NCBI RefSeq assembly: GCF_000741205.1
Contig: NZ_JGYW01000002.1
Span: forward strand, 186,001-250,000
Source of the DNA: Bifidobacterium gallicum DSM 20093 = LMG 11596
GTDB lineage: Bacteria > Actinomycetota > Actinomycetes > Actinomycetales > Bifidobacteriaceae
Direction of reading: 5' to 3'
Length of the DNA stretch: 64,000 bases
Within the stretch, counting starts at the first letter, position 1. The number at the start of each line of letters is the position of its first letter. This document shows, piece by piece, positions 43,593-51,272 of the stretch. A model generated the notes under the pieces. The model ran no database searches. It was not told where the DNA came from and was given only the letters and a program-made list of their open reading frames with translations. Made by a program: the position numbers and the translations under genes.

Positions 43593-44663
43593 TCAGTGGA
43601 GTAACCACTGTGAATCCGCGAGATACCGGTGTGCGCACAGCACACTGCCGAGAGCTTGTGCGGCGGCTAACCCGTCGGGAAGCGCGTCCTCACGGTGGTT
43701 GGTGGTCCAGCCGAGCATTTGCAGGCGACGGATCATTGACAAAGCCGACATGATTTCACGCTGCTCATCGGTGAACTCGCCGGCTACGGACTCGTAGCCG
43801 CGTACCCACGCCTTGGCGAGGTCGGAAGCGTAAGATTCGTGTTCAATGAAACTCAAAGAAGACGCGTAATCGTAGAGATACCAGCTGTATCCGGCGTCGT
43901 CGAAATCGATGACGGTCAACTCGCCGTTGTCGGCACGAATAATGTTGCTCGGACGCAGGTCAGCGTGAATCAAACCCCACGAGTCCGGCGTGCGCGGCGC
44001 TTGCATCATGACGGACAGGGCTTTCCACAAAGCCTTCTCGCAGATTTCCTTATCAATGTCCGATAATCCGGCCGTTTCCCAACGTCCCCAACGCGGAGCC
44101 GGACCAACCATGTCGGCGATATCCCAGTGGAAGCGACGGAAACCGAACGGCGCTGTCCAAGAACGCGACTGGTCGTGGAACTTGGCGGCCCACTGGCCGA
44201 TCGTTTCATAATACGGAGCCGGATTGTCCAAATCTTCAAGCACAGTGCCCTCGACGAACTTCGTGGACACGACCGTCCAACCCACGCCGTTCGTGTCGCG
44301 GATTTTGGTGACGAATGTGCCGCGCACGGTGGGCACAGGCTTAATCAGGCGTACGCCTTGCACATCGTGCAGGGCAGCGAGCCAGCAGATTTCGGACGCC
44401 ACAGCGTCAGCGCCACCCACGTAACCGGGTTGCGACACGCGTACGACGCCCGCCTCCTTGCCATCGAGCAGCAGCACGAACGTGGCGTTTTCAGAAACGG
44501 TAATCAGGTTGAGTTGCGCGCGCTCAGGCTCGATACCCCACGCGCCGCACACGCCTTGGAACAGCCAGTAGGGTGCCGGACTGCCTTTGGCCAAGTCGCT
44601 GAACGTGTCGAGTGAGAGTACGTCGACGGGATTGTCGAGCAGACTCATGATGGCTTGCGGCAT
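43593..44663 (-). CDS. APH-family small-molecule kinase
   Basis: 356 residues of the aminoglycoside phosphotransferase/choline-kinase fold; the start has GAGG 6 bases before the ATG. The catalytic loop is L-I-H-A-D-L-R-P-S-N-I (H233, D235, N240) and the metal-binding D-F-D-D is at 253-256. Hydroxylysine and homoserine kinases and ethanolamine/choline kinases share this fold. Together with the APC transporter and phospho-lyase-type PLP enzyme downstream it most likely phosphorylates the imported amino alcohol. An antibiotic-resistance function is unlikely in this setting. No strong terminator separates it from the permease (193 bp). Confidence 0.82.
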   Translation of the reverse strand: MPQAIMSLLDNPVDVLSLDTFSDLAKGSPAPYWLFQGVCGAWGIEPERAQLNLITVSENATFVLLLDGKEAGVVRVSQPGYVGGADAVASEICWLAALHDVQGVRLIKPVPTVRGTFVTKIRDTNGVGWTVVSTKFVEGTVLEDLDNPAPYYETIGQWAAKFHDQSRSWTAPFGFRRFHWDIADMVGPAPRWGRWETAGLSDIDKEICEKALWKALSVMMQAPRTPDSWGLIHADLRPSNIIRADNGELTVIDFDDAGYSWYLYDYASSLSFIEHESYASDLAKAWVRGYESVAGEFTDEQREIMSALSMIRRLQMLGWTTNHREDALPDGLAAAQALGSVLCAHRYLADSQWLLH

Positions 44664-45024
44664 GGTGACCTCGATTCCCCGCGCGGGCGGCGCGTCGTAC
44701 TAAGGTTTGCGCTCTGAATGGCGCGGTGGGCAACGACGGGCCGCAAGGACGGATTCGGTGACGGACGGATGGTTATTGAAGGGCGTCTCACCGTGAGTTG
44801 CAGGTGTGGACGCCGGGATGCCATCGATTGTGCCGTAACGAAGCGGGGGGCGTGCTGGCGTGAGGTTTCCGAACCGTAAAGAAATCGGGTGCGCAGATTA
44901 ATGGCCGGTAACCGGATGCTGAAGATTCATTGAGGATGCGACGCGAGAAAGACAGCGCGGGGACTACGTATTGATACAGGCGTCCAAAACGCGAACACCA
45001 TCAGAGGCCGCCGTGATCCCGCTG
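44664..45024. other. Intergenic region with no recognisable feature
   Basis: About 360 bases upstream of the kinase start. I see no gene, strong hairpin or repeat. The kinase promoter should be here but I could not identify it. Confidence 0.4.
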
Positions 45025-45309
45025 TCAGTCGTTGATCAGCTCGGCCAATGACACGGCGTGCACCGTCGCGCACTGGCGTTGGAACTCTTTGCTGAGCAAT
45101 GCTCCCGGACGGAACTGACGCAACGGAACCACCAGAGCGCACGCATAGCCAGCCCCTTGGAACGTCTCCACAGGAACGGCCACAACCATAACAATCAGCA
45201 CAGGAAACTGACGGGCGGTTGATACAGCGGACGAGTCGGCGGCACTGGACGGAACGGGTGCAGCGGTTCGGAGCGTTTCTGTAGGGAATGGGCGGGGCAT
45301 ATATGCCAC
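45025..45309 (-). pseudogene. Degenerate fragment related to the membrane protein at 45480
   Basis: A 94-residue frame with no ribosome site whose last 55 residues resemble the C-terminus of the gene at 45480: V-V-P-L-R-Q-F against V-I-P-L-N-Q-M, K-E-F-Q-R-Q-C against K-A-F-Q-R-E-C, then S-L-A-E-L-I-N-D against S-L-R-K-L-L-G-D. By eye about 15 of 35 aligned residues are identical. The rest of that protein has no counterpart here. It looks like the remnant of a duplicated or recombined gene. A perfect GGCATATATGCC palindrome lies at its 5' end (45297-45308). Confidence 0.6.
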
Positions 45310-45479
45310 ATATATGTTCGACCGCCTCTAGGTATAGTCGATGCGCACAAACGTGACGTAGTGCCATTTGCCATGCGTCATCGCAGCGCAACATTCGTCA
45401 CAGCGCGCAGGGATACCGCCGCCTGCGAATGGCGAGCGCGGACGCGGACGCGGGACGTAAGTGCCACGCGCAAGTGCCG

Positions 45480-46454
45480 CTATTTCGTGTCGCCCAGCAA
45501 CTTTCTCAACGAATCAGCACCCACAATCTTGCATTCACGCTGGAACGCCTTACGCGACGAGGGATCGTCTTTCATCTGGTTCAGCGGAATTACCAGCACG
45601 TCAAAGCGCATCGTCTCATCTTGCACATGAATTTTGAGCGGCACACTGTAGAGCGTGAGTTTCTTGGAATCCAGGTAGGGGGACACCCAGTTATAGATGA
45701 CCTCGAACGCAATGGCGTCAACGGGCATCGTCAAACACACATTGGGCTCGTCTTTGACCGCTGAGGCGTTGGTGCCGAACAGTTTGATATGTTTGAGTGC
45801 GCCTTCCTTGAGCTGCATGAACCGATCCAGACAATACCGTTGATACAGATTGCTGATGGCCAACGGAACGGCCACCAACATAATCAGGCAGCCGATGGCC
45901 AACACGGTGTTATGCCACATATTCATGCACAGGTAGGAGAGCACAGCGAACAGGATTGCGCTCAGTATTTCAGCAGCCAGAACTGCTGCGCGCACGCCTG
46001 GTTTGGGTCGGCTCGACACGATTTGGCGCAGTTGACCGTTGCTACGCGAACCGAGCTGGGGTGAAATCTGGCCGTTACGGCTCATCCATACGCATAGTGG
46101 CCCTAAGACCATGGCCATCACGCCAATGATCAGGCAGAATGACAGCACCATCGAATACCACGAGGCATCCGGCGACACCTTGTTGCCCACAATGGACACG
46201 CCCAGCCCCACCAACACGATGACGATACCGATGATTTCAATCAGCCAATACGGATGATTGCGTGCGAACCCGGCGTTTTCATCGGCCACATGCTTACTTT
46301 TCGGCGGCTTGGGCACGTCCAATGGCACCAACACGGGCTTGCCATTGCGCCCCACTTTGGCTTTGGCAGTATGCACGGTATTGGTATCACTGGTGTCGTT
46401 GCCGTTGCGGTGCTGCACATCCGCACGACGATACCCCTTAGCTATATGCACCAT
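45480..46454 (-). CDS. Membrane protein of unknown family, four helices
   Basis: 324 residues; the start is at M-V-H-I-A-K, with GGAAGGG about 7 bases upstream. A basic N-terminal 70 residues is followed by helices at about 75-95, 103-125, 165-185 and 190-210, and then a soluble C-terminal domain of about 110 residues. The second loop carries R-N-G-Q-I-S-P-Q-L-G-S-R. I do not recognise the family. A fragment similar to its last 55 residues lies downstream. Confidence 0.75.
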   Translation of the reverse strand: MVHIAKGYRRADVQHRNGNDTSDTNTVHTAKAKVGRNGKPVLVPLDVPKPPKSKHVADENAGFARNHPYWLIEIIGIVIVLVGLGVSIVGNKVSPDASWYSMVLSFCLIIGVMAMVLGPLCVWMSRNGQISPQLGSRSNGQLRQIVSSRPKPGVRAAVLAAEILSAILFAVLSYLCMNMWHNTVLAIGCLIMLVAVPLAISNLYQRYCLDRFMQLKEGALKHIKLFGTNASAVKDEPNVCLTMPVDAIAFEVIYNWVSPYLDSKKLTLYSVPLKIHVQDETMRFDVLVIPLNQMKDDPSSRKAFQRECKIVGADSLRKLLGDTK

Positions 46455-46607
46455 TGCACATCCCTTCCGCGAGTGTCTCGTCACAACGGGCAAGACCGAC
46501 CTTCACTTCTCTACACTGCCTCCTACCGTAATCGCCTCCTCTCGTCCCCGCAATACCTCGCGCGTTCCCATCCCCCTTCGCCCGCTCCATCCTTCCGCCT
46601 ATTCCAT

Positions 46608-47096
46608 CCCGAACGTAAGCCAGTTACGTTACGTGCGAAGCAAGGACACGACAAAACCCTGTATTTCCAAAGGCTGCCAAGTAACTCGCTTACGTGCGGG
46701 ACGACAACCAGCTTTCCATCCCGCACGTAAGCCAGTTGCGTTACGTGCGGGAAGAGGGGCGGCCTTCACCCTCCCGCACGTAGCGCAATTGTCTTTCATA
46801 TGAAAAAAGCAACGCAATCCCCTATATTTTCAAGGCACGCCAGGTAACTCGCTTACGTGCGAAACGACAGTCATCTTTCCCTCCCGCACATAAGCCAGTT
46901 ACGTTACGTGCGGAAAAAGGAAATGACAAAACCCTGTATTTCCAGGGGTCGTCAAGCAACCCGCTTACGTGCGGGAAGACGACCGGACTTTTCCTCCCGC
47001 ACGTAACGCAACTCGCTTACGTGCGGGAAGAGGGCAGCAAATCCTTAATTTCCAAGGGATAGGAGATAACTCGCTTACGTGCGGGATACGTGCGGG
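46608..47096. repeat. Palindromic-repeat cluster 8, simple and composite units
   Basis: Simple palindromes at about 46609-46638 (GAACG for GCACG), 46720-46751, 46883-46913 and 46996-47027, with a truncated copy from 46773. Composite units ending in TAACTCGCTTACGTGCGGG or close variants, and starting with CCCTGTATTTCCA-like tails, lie at about 46657-46700, 46820-46862, 46931-46975 and 47041-47086. The last is followed by a duplicated TACGTGCGGG. Simple and composite units alternate about every 55 bp. Confidence 0.88.
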
Positions 47097-47212
47097 AAAG
47101 GATTGGGAGTGGGGGCGATATGTGGGGTTAGCGGAAATAATGATAATCAGTAACGGCAATCAATAACGATAGTCAATAATGACAATAGAGAAGGCAACAA
47201 CGTAGGGACAGA

Positions 47213-47246
47213 TAAACAAAACAGGCTCCGGGTTTCCGGAGCCTGT
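47213..47246 (-). terminator. tRNA-Ser terminator
   Basis: CAGGCTCCGG (47222-47231) pairs with CCGGAGCCTG (47236-47245) around GTTT, and TGTTTTGTTT follows on the minus strand. Confidence 0.85.
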
Positions 47247-47248
47247 GA

Positions 47249-47336
47249 TGGCGGATGAGGCGAGATTCGAACTCGCGGACGGTTGCCCGTCAACGGTTTT
47301 CAAGACCGTCTCCTTCGACCGCTCGGACACTCATCC
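47249..47336 (-). tRNA. tRNA-Ser (anticodon TGA)
   Basis: An 85-base class II tRNA plus encoded CCA (47249-47251). Acceptor GGATGAG pairs with CTCATCC, the anticodon loop is CTTGAAA (TGA) on stem ACGGT/ACCGT, a long variable arm follows, and the T loop is TTCGAAT. It reads TCA-family serine codons. It lies 60 bases downstream of serS on the same strand, so the two may be co-transcribed. Confidence 0.96.
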
Positions 47337-47395
47337 ATGCATCATGCAGCATAGCACGCAACCGTGTACAACACCATGCAGCAGACGCAAGACTA

Positions 47396-48682
47396 TTATG
47401 CTTCCCACGTGGTCGGCTCAATGACTTCCTTGCCGCCCATGTAGGGACGCATGGCCGTTGGGATCACGATCGAACCGTCCTTCTGCTGGTGGTTCTCCAT
47501 GATCGCGACAAGCCAACGCGTGGTGGCCAGCGTGCCGTTGAGCGTGGCGACGGGTTCAGTGCCGCCGTCGGCGATGCGCTCGCGGATGTTGAGACGACGC
47601 GCCTGATACTGCGTGCAGTTTGACGTGGACGTCAATTCGCGGTAGCGGCCCTGCGTCGGCACCCAAGCTTCACAGTCGAACTTGCGTGCGGCTGAAGAGC
47701 CCAGGTCACCGGCCGCCGTGTCGATCACACGATACGGCACTTCAACCTTGCCCAGCATTTCCTCTTCCATCGCAAGCAAGTGCTTGTGCTCGTCGTACGA
47801 GTCCTCAGGCTTGGCGTAAACGAACATCTCAACTTTGTCAAACTGGTGCACACGGATAATGCCCTGCGTGTCCTTGCCTGCCGAGCCAGCCTCACGGCGG
47901 TAGCAGGAGCTCCATCCGCAGTAACGCAACGGGCCGTTCGACAAATCAAGGATCTCATCCTCATGCATACCGGCGAGCGCCACTTCCGACGTGCCGACGA
48001 GATACTGGTCGTCGGGTTCACGCAAGCGGTAGATTTCATCGGCGTGCGAGTTCAGGAAGCCCGTGCCGCGCATGACTTCAGGACGCACGAGCGTAGGCGT
48101 GATGGCCAGCGTGAAACCGTGTTCATCGGCCTGGTCCACGGCCATTGTCAGCATGGCGATCTGCAGGCGTGCGATGGCGCCGCGCAGGAAGTAGAAGCGC
48201 GATCCGGCAACCTTCACGCCGCGTTCCATATCAATACCGGCAACGCCGCGACCCAATGTCAAGTGGTCCTTGGGTTCGAAGCCTTCTGCAGCGAAGTCGC
48301 GGATCTGGCCGACCTTCTTGACGACAACGTAATCATCCTCGCCGCCCTCGGGAGCTTCGGGCTCCACGATGTTGGACAGCTTCCACATGGCGGTCGTGTA
48401 CTGTTCCGTGGCGGCGTCCGCATCCGCTTTGAACTGTGAGACACGCTCGGACAGTTCTTTGGTGCGCTTAATCAGTTCGGCTTTTTCATCGGCTGACGCC
48501 TTGGCGACCTGCTTGCCGATTTCTTTCTGCTGCGCACGTGCGGCCTCGAATTCTTTGAGTGAAGCACGACGCACTTCGTCTGCATGGAGCACTTCGTCTA
48601 CGAGTTCCACGGATTCACCGCGCTTGCGCTGCGATTCCTTGACCACATCCGGATGCTCACGAATGAATTGAATATCAAGCAT
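47396..48682 (-). CDS. serS: Serine-tRNA ligase
   Basis: Charges tRNA-Ser. The N-terminal long coiled-coil arm (about 28-100, rich in A/E/K/Q) reaches to the tRNA long variable arm. The class II core begins with R-F-Y-F-L-R-G-A-I and carries motif 2 (F-D-K-V-E-M-F following S-C-Y-R-R-E-A-G-S) and motif 3 near T-L-N-G-T-L-A-T-T-R. It has 428 residues, normal. A serine tRNA gene follows immediately, a functional match with its own substrate. Upstream is the mobile-element island. Confidence 0.96.
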   Translation of the reverse strand: MLDIQFIREHPDVVKESQRKRGESVELVDEVLHADEVRRASLKEFEAARAQQKEIGKQVAKASADEKAELIKRTKELSERVSQFKADADAATEQYTTAMWKLSNIVEPEAPEGGEDDYVVVKKVGQIRDFAAEGFEPKDHLTLGRGVAGIDMERGVKVAGSRFYFLRGAIARLQIAMLTMAVDQADEHGFTLAITPTLVRPEVMRGTGFLNSHADEIYRLREPDDQYLVGTSEVALAGMHEDEILDLSNGPLRYCGWSSCYRREAGSAGKDTQGIIRVHQFDKVEMFVYAKPEDSYDEHKHLLAMEEEMLGKVEVPYRVIDTAAGDLGSSAARKFDCEAWVPTQGRYRELTSTSNCTQYQARRLNIRERIADGGTEPVATLNGTLATTRWLVAIMENHQQKDGSIVIPTAMRPYMGGKEVIEPTTWEA

Positions 48683-48994
48683 GGGGCTACCCTACCGCGG
48701 CAACATGACAGGAACAGGAGGTTGCGAATCCTATGGAACCGTACTGGCAGAACGGTTGAGCGCACCCTGTCTCCCCTTTTTCAGCAGGTCGACGTGAGCG
48801 GCGCCACGAGATTCATGACCGCCTTCCTGCAACGGTCATGGGCAACGCGCGCGGAAGTCTTGCAGAAAGCTGACGAAAGATATATGGAAAGCGTTGCCGA
48901 AGGCTTACGCAAGCGTTCTCAACTGGGTTGCCGAGAGTAATCGTCAGTTAATGAATATATTGACATTCGCTGTCATTGCATATGTAATGTGATC
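48683..48994. other. Boundary between serS and the island
   Basis: No convincing gene. A frame in the plus direction runs through from inside serS to 48940 but has no ribosome site. GC falls near the right end, where the IS607 fragment begins. Confidence 0.3.
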
Positions 48995-49459
48995 ATGTTG
49001 AAGCCGAAGGATGTGGCGACCCGTCTCGGGGTGAGCGTCAAGACGTTGCAGCGTTGGGACAACGCGGGCATTTTCCCCGCTCACCGCAACCCGCAAGGCC
49101 GGCGCTACTACACCGAGGAGCAGGTGCTCGCCTATCTGGGAAAAATCCAGAAACCCCAACGTCTGCACGTCGCCTACGCGCGCGTGTCCAGCAGCGGACA
49201 GAAGGACGACCGGCAATCACAGGTCACGTTCCTGCGCCAATACGCGAACGCGAAGGGCGTCATCCTTAATGATGTGTTCACCGACATCGGTTCGGGCATG
49301 AACTACAAAAGGAAAAACTGGAACCACCTGATTTTCGACCTGATACTGCAAGGGCAGATGGAAACCGTGTACGTGACCTACAAGGATAGGTTTGCCCCGG
49401 CGGAATTCGGGCATGCGCATCCGTCCATGATTATGGGTTCACAGGGAATGCGTTCATGA
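48995..49459 (+). pseudogene. Truncated IS607-family serine recombinase
   Basis: Begins as a normal IS607 transposase: a MerR-like helix-turn-helix (1-45, L-G-V-S-V-K-T-L-Q-R-W-D) followed by a small serine-recombinase domain with the catalytic serine in Y-A-R-V-S-S-S-G-Q-K. From about residue 130 (Y-K-D-R-F, nt 49390) the sequence no longer matches the family and stops at 49459. The C-terminal recombinase helix and the usual TnpB partner are missing. It is a remnant left by deletion or another insertion. Confidence 0.85.
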
Positions 49460-49662
49460 AGCAGCATCCCAACATGCTCATCTTGTTCTATGAGTACTTC
49501 GATTCGCCGGAGAAAGTAGAATCGTCACCCCAGACCGCCGATGAGGGACGCCCATATATGGCCTCTCGTGCGCACCCCGGAAATGGGCGTCAGCTGATGG
49601 GTGCTGTCGTCACGCTGAATGGAACGAGACAGGCACTCCAACCTGAATCCATTAACAGCTGA
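49456..49662 (+). CDS. Uncertain short ORF after the recombinase
   Basis: 68 residues, with its ATG overlapping the recombinase stop by 4 bases. It is polar and Pro/Ser-rich and matches no family I recognise. It may be debris of the deleted part of the element rather than a gene. The stretch 49664-49921 shows no gene. Confidence 0.25.
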   Translation: MKQHPNMLILFYEYFDSPEKVESSPQTADEGRPYMASRAHPGNGRQLMGAVVTLNGTRQALQPESINS

Positions 49663-49782
49663 GAATCTGCGTCAAAGAGCCTGGGACGAGCACATGGGGA
49701 TGCAGGCCGTACGTGGTGATGCACAATTCACCGTTCAATCCGTAGGCATCCGAAGTCGACGATGACTCAATCATGCACTTTT

Positions 49783-49809
49783 TTGCATCTTCCCATTATT
49801 AACTATATT
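49783..49809 (+). promoter_or_regulatory. Possible promoter of the DUF262 operon
   Basis: TTGCAT (49783-49788) and TATATT (49804-49809) with a 15-base spacer, 110 bases before the first gene. ATGCA and TGCAT around CTTTTT also form a small inverted repeat that covers the -35 region. Confidence 0.35.
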
Positions 49810-49921
49810 GTCACAAAACAAACATAACGCAAATAGAGCAGACACACTGCACAGCCACAATCCCACACCACGTTAATACTGAAAACAGCATCTGATCAAT
49901 ACTATTAAGGAACCACCATTT

Positions 49922-51256
49922 ATGAAGGATACAAACACAACAGATATAACAAAAGTAGAAGAACCAAGCGAACATGCGCAAATCAAAAGTATAGAGGAAC
50001 TTTTGAAGATGCCCCTGACCATTCCGGACTATCAACGACCCTACAAGTGGACGACTCATAACGTTTCCGATCTTCTGGATGATATTGAAACAGCCATCGA
50101 ACAAAGCAGGCATTCCCATGGATCTGAAGGCCAAGCTGATTTCAAATATCGGATCGGCACCATCATCCTGCACCGAAACGACCAAAAGTATGAGATTGTA
50201 GATGGCCAGCAGAGAACGACTACGCTGCTCTTGCTTCGCCGCTATCTTATGGATGAATCAATAGATGCCCAGTTCATTGACATTGATTTACGCAATTCTG
50301 CAACACAAGCGAATCTCGCTGCCAATTATAGCTTTATCAGGGATTGGTTCAGCTCAAAAACCTCAAGCAGGAAGGATTTTCTTAATGCGTTCTCTAATGT
50401 GCTCGAGGTTGTGGTCATCACAGTCGAAAAACTCTCTGAAGCCTTCCAGTTATTCGATTCCCAGAATTCCAGAGGCCGCGCAATCGACCCACCAGATCTA
50501 CTCAAAGCATACCATCTGCGCGAGATGAAAGACGACCTATTCAACATGCAACGCGCAGTCATCAAATGGGAAGCACGAAACCCATCCGAAATCAATACAC
50601 TATTCCATGACTACCTCTTTCCGATTATCAAATGGTCAGACAAGAACAAGTGGGAACCCTTCACCGCTCAGCAAATCGACATATTCAAAGGAAGCCCAGT
50701 GGATTCCCCGTATTCATACGTCGCACGAACAAGAAAAGCCATGCCTTCATTCCAGATCACGGAGTCATTCATCGCCGGTGGAGATTTCTTTTCCATGGTT
50801 GATTATTACTTGGATATGCATCGCTATCTTGACAATGCCATTCAGGAAAAATCTGAATTCCGCGAAATCAACAAAATTATGAATAATTCGAAATGGAATG
50901 AATCTACTGGCTTCAAATATGCGAAAACCTTGTTTAAATGCGCATTGCTGCGCTATTACGACCGTTTCAGCAATCTTGACAAACACGCTGTGGAAAAACT
51001 GTTCCTTTGGGCATTCATGTTAAGAGTGGATATGCAAAACCTATCATTAACCAGCGTGAACCGGTATTCTATTGGCACAGACAGTACACGAGCAACACTC
51101 TATACAAACAATCTCCCAATGTTTTCAATCATCGATCACGCGCGAACACATACTGAGATTTCCAATCTGCAGATCACTGTGGAGCCTAAGGAAAATGGTC
51201 GCTGGAATAATTTGTACGAAGCATTGAAAAACATGACCAATAACACAATTTCTTGA
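49922..51256 (+). CDS. DUF262-domain protein without nuclease domain
   Basis: 444 residues, starting with AAGGA 10 bases before the ATG. The DUF262 motifs are I-P-D-Y-Q-R-P-Y-K-W (34-43), G-T-I-I-L-H and E-I-V-D-G-Q-Q-R-T-T (91-100), which form the ParB-like nucleotide-binding site of GmrS-type proteins. The rest is helical, with no DUF1524 HNH motif. DUF262 proteins are NTP-dependent subunits of modification-dependent restriction systems such as GmrSD. The next gene, 16 bp on, has its own DUF262 plus the nuclease domain, so this may be a regulatory or companion subunit. The region is AT-richer than its surroundings. Confidence 0.85.
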   Translation: MKDTNTTDITKVEEPSEHAQIKSIEELLKMPLTIPDYQRPYKWTTHNVSDLLDDIETAIEQSRHSHGSEGQADFKYRIGTIILHRNDQKYEIVDGQQRTTTLLLLRRYLMDESIDAQFIDIDLRNSATQANLAANYSFIRDWFSSKTSSRKDFLNAFSNVLEVVVITVEKLSEAFQLFDSQNSRGRAIDPPDLLKAYHLREMKDDLFNMQRAVIKWEARNPSEINTLFHDYLFPIIKWSDKNKWEPFTAQQIDIFKGSPVDSPYSYVARTRKAMPSFQITESFIAGGDFFSMVDYYLDMHRYLDNAIQEKSEFREINKIMNNSKWNESTGFKYAKTLFKCALLRYYDRFSNLDKHAVEKLFLWAFMLRVDMQNLSLTSVNRYSIGTDSTRATLYTNNLPMFSIIDHARTHTEISNLQITVEPKENGRWNNLYEALKNMTNNTIS

Positions 51257-51272
51257 ATACAGGAGAAGAATC

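Noticed and set aside
48584-48940. Plus-strand gene next to serS
   Set aside because: Its first third lies inside serS in the antisense, there is no ribosome site and no recognisable domain.
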